Below, one piece after another: positions 18,919 to 28,431 of a DNA stretch of 64,000 bases. Both the position numbers and the translations under genes were made by a program. The notes beneath the pieces are model-generated. The model was given only the letters and a program-made list of their open reading frames with translations. It had not been told where the DNA came from and made no database searches. Numbering within the stretch: position 1 is the stretch's first letter; the number at the start of each line of letters is the position of its first letter. The stretch spans positions 3,720,001 through 3,784,000 of the forward strand of contig NZ_JBIFNP010000001.1 in NCBI RefSeq assembly GCF_043945595.1. The letters are read 5' to 3'. The stretch is from Paenibacillus_S sp043945595 (GTDB lineage: Bacteria > Bacillota > Bacilli > Paenibacillales > NBRC-103111).

Positions 18919-21900
18919 GAATGTCCTTCCTCCGGCAAACAAAATTGTACCTGCGTCCCCTCAAGCGGCGTGCTGTGGAATTGCAGCTTTTGACCGAAAA
19001 GCATCTGCAGCCGGCGGTTTACATTTCCGATGCCTACGCCTCTCCCTTTTTCGCCCACCAGCTTTCTTCGAGCCTCCTCGCTCAATCCGATACCGTCATC
19101 TTCGACAATTATTTCTACCTGCCGCTGCCCTTGCCGGGCAATAATCCTCACCGTGCCTCCGGACTGCTTAGGTCCGATCCCGTGACGTACCGCATTCTCA
19201 ACCAAGGGCTGCAGCGTCAAGGGCGGCAGCATACAATGGACACGCGGGTCAATCTCATACTCGACCTTGAGCCGGCTGCCGAAGCGAATCTGCTCGATGG
19301 CCAAATAAGCTCTGACCAGCTCCAGCTCCCGCTCCAGCGGCACCAGCTGATCTTCAAAGACGAACGTAAACTTGGCGCGCAAATAGACTGTCAAATGCTG
19401 GATGGTATCCCTCAGCTTATCTATGTTCATGTAGCTGAGCCCCACCAGCGCATTCAGGCTGTTATACAAGAAGTGAGGCGTAATTTGCGCCTGTAAAAAA
19501 TCCATTTCCCTCCGAATCGCCTGCTCGGATGAGTGCTTCATCGCCAGCAGCGATTGAACCCGTGCACGCAGCTCCGCCAGCTCGAACGGCTTTTGCAAAA
19601 TATCGTTAGCTCCGGCGTTAAAGGATGCGGACATGTCGCTCCACTGACCCGATGCCGTCAGCATTAACACCGGCAGCTCCGACAAGCTGTGCAGGCTGCG
19701 GATGGAGCGGCATACCTCCAGTCCGGAAATGCCCGGCATCATCAGATCCAGCAGCACCAGGTCAGGCTTAGGCGACCGCTGCAGCCGCTCCAGTGCCTCG
19801 TGTCCGCTCTGAACCGCAATACAGCTCAGCTTCATGGCCGTAATGGTGTCGATCAAAATTTTCAAATTCGACCACTCGTCATCGACAAGAAGGATGGTAA
19901 ATTCCGCATCGGGACTGACCGGCGCCGCCGCAAATTCCACAGGCGCCATGCGCTGCTCCGAATCATCCGAAAGCGAAGGCGCAGTCTCAACCGCAGCCTC
20001 GGCGATCGGGATCGTGAAGGTGAAGCGGTGCCCCTCGCCAAGCTTGGAGTCGACCGTAAGCCATCCACCTTGCAGCTCTACCAATTGCTTCGTGATGCTT
20101 AAGCCAAGCCCGATGCCGGACGAGGTGTGCTGAGCGGCGTTATCCCCCTGCTCGAAGGGTTCGAACAGCCGGGCCTGCACTTCCTCGGCAATCCCCGGCC
20201 CCGTATCGCTGACCGAGACGGCCAAATACCCGTCCGATCTGACGGCCGATACCGTAACGGTTCCCCGCTCGGTATACTTCATCCCGTTTTCCAGCAGGTT
20301 GTACAAAATTTGCCGCAGCCGGTTCTCATCCGCATAGACGAGCGGCGTATCCAAGCCAAGCTCGTCGACGATCAGCACATGATGATTTCGCAGCGTAATA
20401 GACAGCATTTCCAGCACGAACCGGAGCGACATCCGCAAATCTACGGCAGTCTGGCGAATTTTGAGCTTTCCCTGCTTGATTAAAGACATATCCAGAATAT
20501 CGTCGATCAAGCCGGCCAAGCGGCGCCCGACCAGATTGAGCAGCCGAATATTGTCCCGGTGAGGCGGACTCAGCTGCGTTTCCTTATCCTCCAGCAGCGT
20601 CTGCGATAAATTAATAATGCCGTGCAGCGGCGTCCGCAGCTCATGGGACGTTTTGGCCAAAAATTCGTCCTTCTGCCGGTCATAAGCCAGTAATTGCAAA
20701 GAAAGCTGCTCGTTTCTATTGAAGGCCGTCTGCAGTCTGGAATACGACAGAAAGGCTTGAGAGAACACGAGCATCAGCGGAGAGAAGACAATGAAATAAG
20801 GCTGATCCAACGCAAGCTCATAGCGGTACTGGGCAACGATCCACGACAGAATCAAGAAGAAGACGCCGAGCACGATAAAGAACGGCCGGTGGGCTTCCTT
20901 GCTCCGGCTGCGGAATAAGGCATAGAAGATGCAGATAAAAATGCCGCTTTGCAGCAGAAGATTCACCGGGAGCAGATGTGACAGCCATGCGTTGCCGGTT
21001 ACAAGCGTAAGAGCGCTGAGCAGGTAAATAATCCAGCGCAGCGAACGAAACAGCCAATTATCCGGCTGATCCAGAAACCGGTAAATATAAAGAGCATAAA
21101 AGATAAAGGAAAAATAAACCGTCCAGACGATCATTTTTTGCAGCCATACAAATGAAAAATCAGGGATCAGGCTGGCTGCGATGATCTCATTGTCAATCGA
21201 GAAAAACAACCCCGTCATGAGACAATGCAGGCTGAAATACATTAAATACCGCTGCTTGCGCCACAGCTTGTACATCCCTGCGAAATACAGCGCAAAGACG
21301 AACATCGTCGTAATCAGCGCCATATCGGTAAGCCGAGACCGGTCGCGCCGCTTCAGCAGCTCATCGTTAGGCCCGAATTCCGGCGCCTGCACGAGCCCCC
21401 CGGTCATGAAATCGTAGCTTGCGATCTGGATAATAATTTCCACATCTCCCGCTTCCGCTTTCTCCGTACCGAAAAAAGGAAGATTGCTCGAAGCGAAGCC
21501 CTGTTCCGTTAGACTCGGAGTGCCGTTGCCGCCCAGCTCCGAGCCGTTCAAATAAACTCTGCTGGACAGCCTTACCTTTTTCATTCTCAGGCTGTAAATA
21601 TCGTTCCGGTTCACCTTAACGATCAATCTGTACGTTCCCGCCCCGTACCCCGGAGTCCCGTTCGTTTGCACTAGGGCGTTCCAATTACCCGGAACTTTAA
21701 GCAGCGCGCGCGGCGGCTTCACTTGACCCGAGCTGTCGCGAAAATCGCCCGGCGTCAGAAGCTGCCCGGGATAAAACTCCCAGTCGCCTTGAAGCGGCAT
21801 ATATTCGTGCTCCTCGAAATTCCAGCCCCTTGCATCCAGCACTCCCTCTTTCGCCTGCGGGAACACCTGCTTATGATGCAGCCATAAAATAGTGAAAAAT

Positions 21901-21977
21901 ATGGTTACCACCAAAAAAAGGCCCGTCAGGGCAAGAATACGCCAACGTTGTCCGTTCATGTCTTTTATTGTTTTCAT
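18915..21977 (-). CDS. Hybrid sensor kinase: 7TMR-DISM, HisKA/HATPase, receiver, and a second LytS-type kinase module
   Basis: About 1,020 residues. A signal helix is followed by an extracytoplasmic carbohydrate-binding-like domain (7TMR-DISM type, about 40-215), a seven-helix membrane region (about 220-410), HisKA with phospho-His near 446 (KTSHELRTPLHG), HATPase (DTGPGIAEEV), and a receiver domain with Asp near 742 (LVLLDLMMPGISG). At the C-terminus a second kinase module of the LytS/His_kinase type has His near 835 (QITPHFLYNSLNALVGLSYM) and its own ATPase (EDDGIGLSEEA). Start ATG 21977 has AAAGG 8 bases upstream. Its stop overlaps the response regulator start. The signal sensed is unknown. 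Confidence 0.9.
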   Translation of the reverse strand: MKTIKDMNGQRWRILALTGLFLVVTIFFTILWLHHKQVFPQAKEGVLDARGWNFEEHEYMPLQGDWEFYPGQLLTPGDFRDSSGQVKPPRALLKVPGNWNALVQTNGTPGYGAGTYRLIVKVNRNDIYSLRMKKVRLSSRVYLNGSELGGNGTPSLTEQGFASSNLPFFGTEKAEAGDVEIIIQIASYDFMTGGLVQAPEFGPNDELLKRRDRSRLTDMALITTMFVFALYFAGMYKLWRKQRYLMYFSLHCLMTGLFFSIDNEIIAASLIPDFSFVWLQKMIVWTVYFSFIFYALYIYRFLDQPDNWLFRSLRWIIYLLSALTLVTGNAWLSHLLPVNLLLQSGIFICIFYALFRSRSKEAHRPFFIVLGVFFLILSWIVAQYRYELALDQPYFIVFSPLMLVFSQAFLSYSRLQTAFNRNEQLSLQLLAYDRQKDEFLAKTSHELRTPLHGIINLSQTLLEDKETQLSPPHRDNIRLLNLVGRRLAGLIDDILDMSLIKQGKLKIRQTAVDLRMSLRFVLEMLSITLRNHHVLIVDELGLDTPLVYADENRLRQILYNLLENGMKYTERGTVTVSAVRSDGYLAVSVSDTGPGIAEEVQARLFEPFEQGDNAAQHTSSGIGLGLSITKQLVELQGGWLTVDSKLGEGHRFTFTIPIAEAAVETAPSLSDDSEQRMAPVEFAAAPVSPDAEFTILLVDDEWSNLKILIDTITAMKLSCIAVQSGHEALERLQRSPKPDLVLLDLMMPGISGLEVCRSIRSLHSLSELPVLMLTASGQWSDMSASFNAGANDILQKPFELAELRARVQSLLAMKHSSEQAIRREMDFLQAQITPHFLYNSLNALVGLSYMNIDKLRDTIQHLTVYLRAKFTFVFEDQLVPLERELELVRAYLAIEQIRFGSRLKVEYEIDPRVHCMLPPLTLQPLVENAVRHGIGPKQSGGTVRIIARQGQRQVEIIVEDDGIGLSEEARRKLVGEKGRGVGIGNVNRRLQMLFGQKLQFHSTPLEGTQVQFCLPEEGHS

Positions 21978-22082
21978 GAAAATATCCTTTTCTTTAAGCT
22001 GCCATCTAACCATCATAACAGAAACAACAAAAACCCTCACTAGTCATTCGTGAGAGAAATGAAGAAAAGAGATGAAATACCG

Positions 22083-22436
22083 CTAGACTCTTGCTAACGC
22101 GCTCAGCACCCGTTCCTTTTGAAACGGCTTTACCAGGAAATCAATCGCCCCTGCTTTGATTGCAGCTATAACTGTAGGTTGATCCCCGATTGCGGAACAG
22201 ATAATGACCTTCGCCATGCTGTCCTTCCGCTTGATCTCTCTCAAAGCGGCAATACCGTCCATGTCCGGCATCGTGATATCCATCGTCACCATATCGGGCT
22301 TGAGCTGTCTGTACATCATAATGGCCTCCGTACCGTTCGCCGCTTCCCCGATCACGACATGCCCCTCAGCCTCTAATATATCTCTAATAATATTTCTCAT
22401 AAAAGCCGCATCGTCAACAATTAATATTTTCGACAT
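22083..22436 (-). CDS. CheY-like single-domain response regulator
   Basis: 117 residues forming one receiver domain: the acidic pair DD at 8-9 (ILIVDDAAFMR), phospho-acceptor Asp near 52 (VTMDITMPDMDG), the Thr/Ser position (ICSAIGDQ) and Lys in VKPFQKERV. This is the pattern of CheY of Gram-positive chemotaxis. No chemotaxis cluster is present, so it may be an orphan CheY or part of the neighbouring kinase pathway. ATG 22436 has GGGGTG about 9 bases upstream. The C-terminus is complete and short. Intact. Confidence 0.88.
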   Translation of the reverse strand: MSKILIVDDAAFMRNIIRDILEAEGHVVIGEAANGTEAIMMYRQLKPDMVTMDITMPDMDGIAALREIKRKDSMAKVIICSAIGDQPTVIAAIKAGAIDFLVKPFQKERVLSALARV

Positions 22437-22651
22437 GATCTACACACCCCGGTGAATTTTCGAATGAACTTATTTCCTGACTGCGAAAAAACGATGAACT
22501 CATCTTACCACACAGGGACTGAACAATTTCTAAACATTTCATCAAAAATTACCGTGGTCCGGAAGAAAAATTGGCCGCCGGCCAGATCATGCTTATTAAA
22601 ATATTAGGAATTGGATAGTTTCCGTCGTACGGCGCCTCTGCCCGGCCTATT

Positions 22652-22679
22652 AAAAAGGACTCCTCATAAGAAGGAGCCC
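22652..22679 (-). terminator. Terminator after the acyltransferase gene
   Basis: Hairpin GGACTCCT / AGGAGCCC around loop CATAAGA with a T run on the minus strand (plus-strand A run 22652-22656), just past the stop at 22694. Confidence 0.7.
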
Positions 22680-22693
22680 CCGCTTCCATACCG

Positions 22694-24879
22694 TTACATG
22701 TTTGCCGCCAGCTGATGTCCCGAGGACAGGTCCGGCACCAACGCTCCGGCGAGGAGCGAAGCATAGAACTCCGCTCCCTTCGGTTGAAGATGCACGCCGT
22801 CCGGCGCGAAAAAAGCGTCCTGGTTCGTGCTTGCCTGGAACCAGTCTACCAGCGTAATATTCGAGTGAGCCTCCGCCGTCTGGCTCAACTCTGTATTGAC
22901 GACATCCTCCCAAGGCCGCGGCACCCTTGTGTTGACCAGTAAAATGCGGCGCTGATCGCCAATAAGATCGATTAACGAATCCAGCTGCTTCTTGGAAAAA
23001 GCGCCATTCGTTCCCAGCTCCACAATCACCGTATCGCCCAGCTTCCGTTCCGCAAGCAGCTGCTCCACAATGGCATAAGCCTCGGCCATCTGGCGTCCGA
23101 CCTTCGCATGGACTTGAGCTTCGGGTAAGAGCTTGAGCAAGTACGGCTCCACATCGAGCAGGACCGAATCTCCGATGGCCGTGACGCCCGCCCCCTTGCG
23201 CGCTGCCTCGGATAACGCGGCACTCTCGTCTCCCCCTTGAAGGGCAGGAACATGCGGGGAAGATCCTGCCGCAGCGCCGGCTTGCTCACGGGCCGGATCC
23301 TGCATGCCGTTAGCGCTCTGCTGGCCGGACGGCCTTCCGTCCTGCCGTCCTCCTTGGGCCAGCGTCGGCTCCGCCGGAGGGCTCGCCATGGCGGAAAGGC
23401 TGCCGTCATGTACGGCGGAGGCAGCCAGCTGCCCCGGCGCCGCTTGGCTGTAGACCGCTCCCGTCACCGTCTCCGGGGGCATAACAGCCTCGGCCGTCAT
23501 CTCGTTCGACGGCGGCGCGACCGCTGCGGTCACGGCCACCGCCCCCTGCTCATCGCGGGGAACGACGGTGACTGCGGCCGCACCGGTTACCGGCAGCAGC
23601 TTGCCTGCAACGCCGACACTTACTACGAGCAAAATGCATGCCGATACAACCCATCGGCTCAGCTGAGCTTCCCTGCCCTTCCTTCTCTGCTTCGCATCCG
23701 TCCGGGCGCTGCCCAGGCCCCGTACGCCCTTGCGGATCGGCTCCTCAATAAATTGATAGGACAACGCGGCCAATCCGATGGTCAAGGCCACCTGCAGAGT
23801 CACGCGCAGAGGATCGACGCCGTTCGTGTTGACAGCCGGATTGGTCAGAACAATCACCGGATAGTGCCATAAATAGATGCCGTAGGAGCGGACCCAAGCC
23901 ACCGGAGCGGCTGCCACGCCAAAAGCCGGCCCAGCCGGCTGGCAGGGTGGACGACTGCCGCAATTACGGCCGCCGTCGCAGCGGAGAGCAGCACAAGCCC
24001 TCCCATGTAAAGAAAATCACCGTATTGATTGACAAGCCACATCATGACGCCGACTACAGCAAAACCGGCGATGCCCACTCCCTCAAGCGGCAGCCGTAAA
24101 GGACGTTCCGCCGACAGCCTCAGCTTCCCGCTCGGCCACAAAATCGCGAGCGCGGCTCCAAGCAGCAGCGCGAAGGCTCGTGTGTCCGTACCGTAATAGA
24201 CTCTGCTGGGATCATAGCCCGGCGCATAAAGCCAGGCCATCAGGCATGCGGACAACGCGGCTCCCGCCAGCGTAAGCCCGAGCAGCAGGCCCCGGCGGGG
24301 CATCCATCGCAGGCCGGCGAATAGCAGCAGCGGCCACACGATATAGAATTGCTCTTCTACCGCAAGCGACCACAGATGGGTTAACGGGGACTGCGGGCCG
24401 AAGCTTTCGAAATAGGAGACCTGATGATAAATAAACCGCCAATTGTTCATATAAGTCACTGCCGCCAGCACATCACCCTGCAAGGATGTGAACTGGGCCG
24501 GACGGACGAGCGCCGTCCATACAGTAACGCATGCTAGCATGACGAACAGGGCTGGAAGCAGCCTGCGGAATCTGCGCAGCCAAAACTGCTTCAGATCCAG
24601 CGTTCCGCTTCGCTTCCATTCCGAGATGAGCAAATCGGTAATAAGGTAACCGGAGAGGACGAAGAATACGCCAACCCCCAAGAAGCCGCCCGGAATCCAG
24701 GCCGGATGCAGATGATAGGCAATGACGGCCAGCACAGCCAATGCTCTGATTCCATCCAGTCCGGGAATATAGCTTCTGGCATTTCGATCAGGCCCGCAAC
24801 GGCCGGATCCCGCCCCGTCCTCTCCCGATCCGGAGGCGCTTTGATGACTTGCTTTCTGCTGCTTTGACATAAGACTCAT
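22694..24879 (-). CDS. OafA/YrhL-type membrane acyltransferase with C-terminal SGNH domain, frame-shifted
   Basis: The N-terminal half is a typical acyltransferase-3 domain: YIPGLDGIRALAVLAVIAYH with the catalytic His, then GFLGVGVFFVLSGYLIT and SLAVEEQFYIVWPLLL, in about ten helices. The C-terminal half, after a proline/alanine-rich linker, is an SGNH hydrolase-like domain (GVTAIGDSVLLDVEPYL; VIVELGTNGAF; DGVHLQPKG). Such fusions O-acetylate cell-wall or surface polysaccharides. The frame breaks at 23893-23895: the first half ends LGSAPTASIYGTIR, but adding one G gives RWLGVRSYGIYLWHYP and a 728-residue protein. Start is ATG 24879 with AAAGGGAAG upstream; an ATG at 24870 is an alternative. 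Confidence 0.88.
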
Positions 24880-25060
24880 GCTCGTTCTTCCCTTTCGTAC
24901 ACGTCCCCCATAAGCATTGCTGTTCGCTAGCTGCATTTCGTACGTCACATGTGTTTGATTGATAACAACAATTTAACATATCTTAAGCGCGAATTTGTTA
25001 CAAAAAATGTAACCTTCTTCCCGTCATTTCGCCCTCCCGCACAGGGTGTGAAAGCATAGC

Positions 25061-25109
25061 GAAGCACACCGTTTTTCCCTTGGCCGATGCCGTGTCAACG
25101 GTGTGCTTC
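25061..25109 (-). terminator. Long hairpin after the MFS gene
   Basis: An 11-base perfect stem GAAGCACACCG (25061-25071) / CGGTGTGCTTC (25099-25109). No T run follows on the minus strand, so it may terminate weakly or protect the 3' end of the message. Confidence 0.5.
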
Positions 25110-25183
25110 TTATGTGTTCAGCGCAGCCTTCGGCTGTCATTTTATGCTGTAAAACATTAGCCTTCTTAACATATGAGCGCTAG

Positions 25184-26383
25184 TTAATTCGCGCTTTCGA
25201 GCGGACTGCCCTCCAGCGGGCTCTTCTTCGTTTCCGAGAACACTTGAAATATCCGGCTCACGATATAGAAGCCGACCGTCGAGGCCAATCCGATGGCTGC
25301 CAGCAGCAGGAAAGCGCTGTGAAAGCCGAACCGGGCCACATACAAGCCGCCGAACATGCCGCCGATAATTTTGCCTACACTTAACTGGATCATGGAATTG
25401 AGCATCTGTCCCGTTGCACGCAGCTCCTTGACCACATGCTTGTTGACGTATTCCGCCAAGCACATATAGAACAAGATGTACGTCCCGCCGTGCAGCACCC
25501 AGCTCAGTATATACGTGAACGGTGTCAAGGCGAACGCGTACAGGCACCAGCGCAGCGTATGAATGATACCGGAGAATAATAAGATACGGCGGATGCCAAA
25601 CCGGTTATAAAACTTTTGAAAAAAGATCATAAACGGAAACTGGCTGAACGACCCGACGGCGAGACCGATGCCGATCACTTCCATGCTGATGCCCTGCTCT
25701 TTGCTGTAGATGGCTTGGAACGCCCATAAGAAGCCCATCGTTGTCGACAAAACCAGCGTGTAGATATAGAGCACGACGAGCTGCTTGCTTTTGAATATTT
25801 CGGTCAGCCGCACCTTCTTGCTGCCTCCGCTCTGATGTCCCTCCACCGGAGGTATCCCCAGCGACAGAAAAAAACAGGCCATCATGATGACCGATGTGAC
25901 CAAAAAGATCGTGTCGATATGCCTGGCAAAGAGCCAGCCGGCGGCAATCGAGATAAAAGCGTAGCCGACGGACCCGAAGGTCCGGATGGATGAAAAGCGC
26001 ACCACGCCTCTGGTCGACAGCTCCAGCGTGATCGCATCGCTCAGAGGATTGATCGCAAGCTGAAACACGCTGAAGACGGCCATAGCCAACAGCCCTGGGA
26101 TGAAAGCGGTTCCCGCCCAAGGCACCAGCCAAACCGTCAGTGCGGACAAAAGCGTACACAGCATCAATATCCGGTTTTTCGTTTTCGACCGGTCCCCGGC
26201 AAGCCCCCACATCGGCTGGGCGACAATCCCTAAGACGGCGCCGATAGAGGTTAAGATCCCGATCTCGGTGTTGCCGATTCCCGCCTCCGTAAAATAAACG
26301 CCGATGTAGGAGGAGAATGAACCCGTGCTCATAAAAATACATGCGTAAAATAATGCAAGAATCACGACATTCTTGTTTCGCAT
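25184..26383 (-). CDS. MFS transporter (MFS_1-like / nucleoside-H+ symporter or LacY-like)
   Basis: About 399 residues with twelve helices. The N-terminus (LALFYACIFMSTGSFSSYIG) and the WGLAGDRSKTKNRI loop motif fit the MFS_1_like group (PF12832), which includes sugar/nucleoside importers and YwbF-type proteins. Start is taken as ATG 26383 with AAAGGCGG about 11 bases upstream; a GTG at 26407 is in frame but would place that site inside the gene. Substrate unknown. Intact, single gene. Confidence 0.82.
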   Translation of the reverse strand: MRNKNVVILALFYACIFMSTGSFSSYIGVYFTEAGIGNTEIGILTSIGAVLGIVAQPMWGLAGDRSKTKNRILMLCTLLSALTVWLVPWAGTAFIPGLLAMAVFSVFQLAINPLSDAITLELSTRGVVRFSSIRTFGSVGYAFISIAAGWLFARHIDTIFLVTSVIMMACFFLSLGIPPVEGHQSGGSKKVRLTEIFKSKQLVVLYIYTLVLSTTMGFLWAFQAIYSKEQGISMEVIGIGLAVGSFSQFPFMIFFQKFYNRFGIRRILLFSGIIHTLRWCLYAFALTPFTYILSWVLHGGTYILFYMCLAEYVNKHVVKELRATGQMLNSMIQLSVGKIIGGMFGGLYVARFGFHSAFLLLAAIGLASTVGFYIVSRIFQVFSETKKSPLEGSPLESAN

Positions 26384-26808
26384 CCGTAGGTACCGCCTTT
26401 CTGCCACGGCATATGATAGAGCCTAGCGACGTTCGGCAATGCAGCTCATCTCCATTATTTCACTTGAAACGTTTTATGACAATCCCTTATTTTCTCAGCT
26501 ACTTGACCGCAAGCCAAATACCGTAGACGAAAGCGACACGCCATCCCATAGATATCATTTGAATAATAAATGTGCCCGGTCCCAATTTCGCTGGAATCCT
26601 CTTTCTGCCTCCTATGCGAAGTAAGCTGATGCCGGAACAACCGCTTTCGGAGTCCGACTTTGTGATTGTGTGGCTGCGTGCGGGTCCATCGGCAGACGTT
26701 CCCGGGCTTGCTCTATCTATACAAGACTGACAGACGGCCGTTTGCCTAGGAAATAAATAAAGCCTATTTCCCGGGCAACCGCATAAAATGAACTTTTCTA
26801 TGATTTAT

Positions 26809-26837
26809 TGACACGGTTTTACAGCGAATGTAAAAGC
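26809..26837 (+). promoter_or_regulatory. Candidate sigma-A promoter upstream of the GNAT gene
   Basis: TTGACA (26809-26814), a 17-base spacer and TAAAAG (26832-26837). The rest of the 26384-26910 gap shows no convincing gene; a short hairpin GGAAATA/TATTTCC lies at about 26750-26772. Confidence 0.5.
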
Positions 26838-26910
26838 ATGTTGAAAGGTGGACTTTTGCAGGCTGCCGGGCTATGCTTATGTTTTCAGAACAAGAAAGGA
26901 TGCGATGCGA

Positions 26911-27321
26911 ATGAAGATCGGGGCCATTTCTCCGGAAGCCGCCTGGACTATCCGTCATCAGGTCATGTGGCCGGACAAACCGCCGGATTATGTAAAATTG
27001 AAGGATGACGATCGGGGAAGCCACTGGGGGCTGTTCATCGAAAATCGTTTAGTTTCTGTGGTGTCATTATTCATCGATGGCCGCAGGGCTCAGTTTCGCA
27101 AGTTCGCGACACTGCAGCAGGAACAGGGTAAAGGCTGCGGCAGCAAGCTGCTCCGCCATGTGTTTGAGGAAGCCCGGCTGCAAGGCGCCGACCAGATCTG
27201 GTGCAACGCCCGGGCCGAGAAAGCAGGCTTTTATAACAAATTCGGACTTGCTGCAAGCGGTGAAGCCTTTGAGAAAGACGGCGTTTCTTATGTCATTATG
27301 CAGGCATGCCTTACGGAATAG
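26911..27321 (+). CDS. GNAT family N-acetyltransferase
   Basis: 136 residues of the GNAT fold. The acetyl-CoA binding motif A is QQEQGKGCGSKLLRHVFEEA, followed by CNARAEKAGFYNKFGL, the motif B region. The family N-terminus AAWTIRHQVMWPDKP resembles the uncharacterised YjcF-like group. ATG 26911 has AAAGGA 10 bases upstream. Substrate cannot be predicted. Expressed alone from the plus strand between two minus-strand genes. Intact. Confidence 0.82.
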   Translation: MKIGAISPEAAWTIRHQVMWPDKPPDYVKLKDDDRGSHWGLFIENRLVSVVSLFIDGRRAQFRKFATLQQEQGKGCGSKLLRHVFEEARLQGADQIWCNARAEKAGFYNKFGLAASGEAFEKDGVSYVIMQACLTE

Positions 27322-27358
27322 CCTCCCGCCGGGGCAAACATGTTTCCTGCCGCCGTTA

Positions 27359-28270
27359 TTATTCGACGGTCCGGTGGGACGCGTTCTTCCGATGAAGGAA
27401 CGGAAGCACAAGACCGTATTTCTTCGGATCCGGCTTCTTCTCCCTGCCTTCCTTGTCAAAAGCTAAGGTGGCGTTCATTTCTCCGCCCAGCAGGATCAGA
27501 ATGGAGCTCATGTACATCCAGAGCAGCAGCACGATGATACCGCCCAGACTGCCGTAGGTTTTGGTATAGTTCGAAAAATGATTCACATAAAACGAGAACA
27601 GCAAGGACGCGATGATCCACCCGACCGTCGTAAACGCGGCGCCGGGAAATACCTCGCGGAAGGTGAGCTTCCGGTTCGGCGTCATCCGGTACAGCAGCAT
27701 GAACACGGCCAGCAGCGCCAGGACAGGCACGATATATTTGACAATGCTCCAGATCAGGTTAAAGCCTGACGGAAAGCCCATCCATTCAAAGATGTACGTC
27801 CCCATCGCCTTCCCGAAGACAAGCATCAGCATCAGCAGGCCAATGACGGCGGCAAGCACTACGGTCGCCAGCAAGGAAAGGCCCCGCACCTTCCAAAACG
27901 GGCGATCCTCCTCCTCGTCGTACGCCTTATTCAGTCCTTTAATCACCGCATTGATGCCGTTGGAAGCGGCCCACAGGGTCGCGAGCATTCCGAATGACAG
28001 CAGCGCCTGGCTGCGGTCGCCGGAAACCTCGGACATGATTTTCGTTATGACGTCACTCGTATCCTGCGGGAGCACGCCAAGCCATTCGCGGATAAATTCA
28101 TCCCCCGATAAAGAAATAAACCCTAGTATACTCACCAGAAAAATCAGAAACGGGAAAAAGGCCAGAATCAAATAGTACGTGAGCTGAGCCCCTAGTGCAG
28201 GAACCTCGTCATCCCGAAAACGATAAATCAAACATTGAACGAACCGGCCAAGCTTGAATTTTGGACTCAT
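27359..28270 (-). CDS. YihY/BrkB family inner-membrane protein
   Basis: 303 residues with six membrane helices. The family signature is strong: the start (CLIYRFRDDEVPALGAQLTYYLILAFFPF), ALLSFGMLATLWAASNGINAV, and the C-terminal YKTYGSLGGIIVLLLWMY-type segment (here TKTYGSLGGIIVLLLWMYMS) ending in LLGGEMNATL. Once called RNase BN, YihY proteins are now regarded as membrane proteins of unclear function. ATG 28270 follows GGAGGAGGAAGGAG. Intact and monocistronic. Confidence 0.9.
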   Translation of the reverse strand: MSPKFKLGRFVQCLIYRFRDDEVPALGAQLTYYLILAFFPFLIFLVSILGFISLSGDEFIREWLGVLPQDTSDVITKIMSEVSGDRSQALLSFGMLATLWAASNGINAVIKGLNKAYDEEEDRPFWKVRGLSLLATVVLAAVIGLLMLMLVFGKAMGTYIFEWMGFPSGFNLIWSIVKYIVPVLALLAVFMLLYRMTPNRKLTFREVFPGAAFTTVGWIIASLLFSFYVNHFSNYTKTYGSLGGIIVLLLWMYMSSILILLGGEMNATLAFDKEGREKKPDPKKYGLVLPFLHRKNASHRTVE

Positions 28271-28431
28271 TCTCCTTCCTCCTCCGCGTACGAAATTAGT
28301 ATTTATTACCCTCGGGAGGAAGGTTGAATCGGACGAAAGCGTCTTAGGTTCAAGCCGGAACGCCGAGTCGCGGCGTTATGTCAATGAGGATTTGACGTCG
28401 TCCCTATTGATTAATGGCATTAATAATTCGT

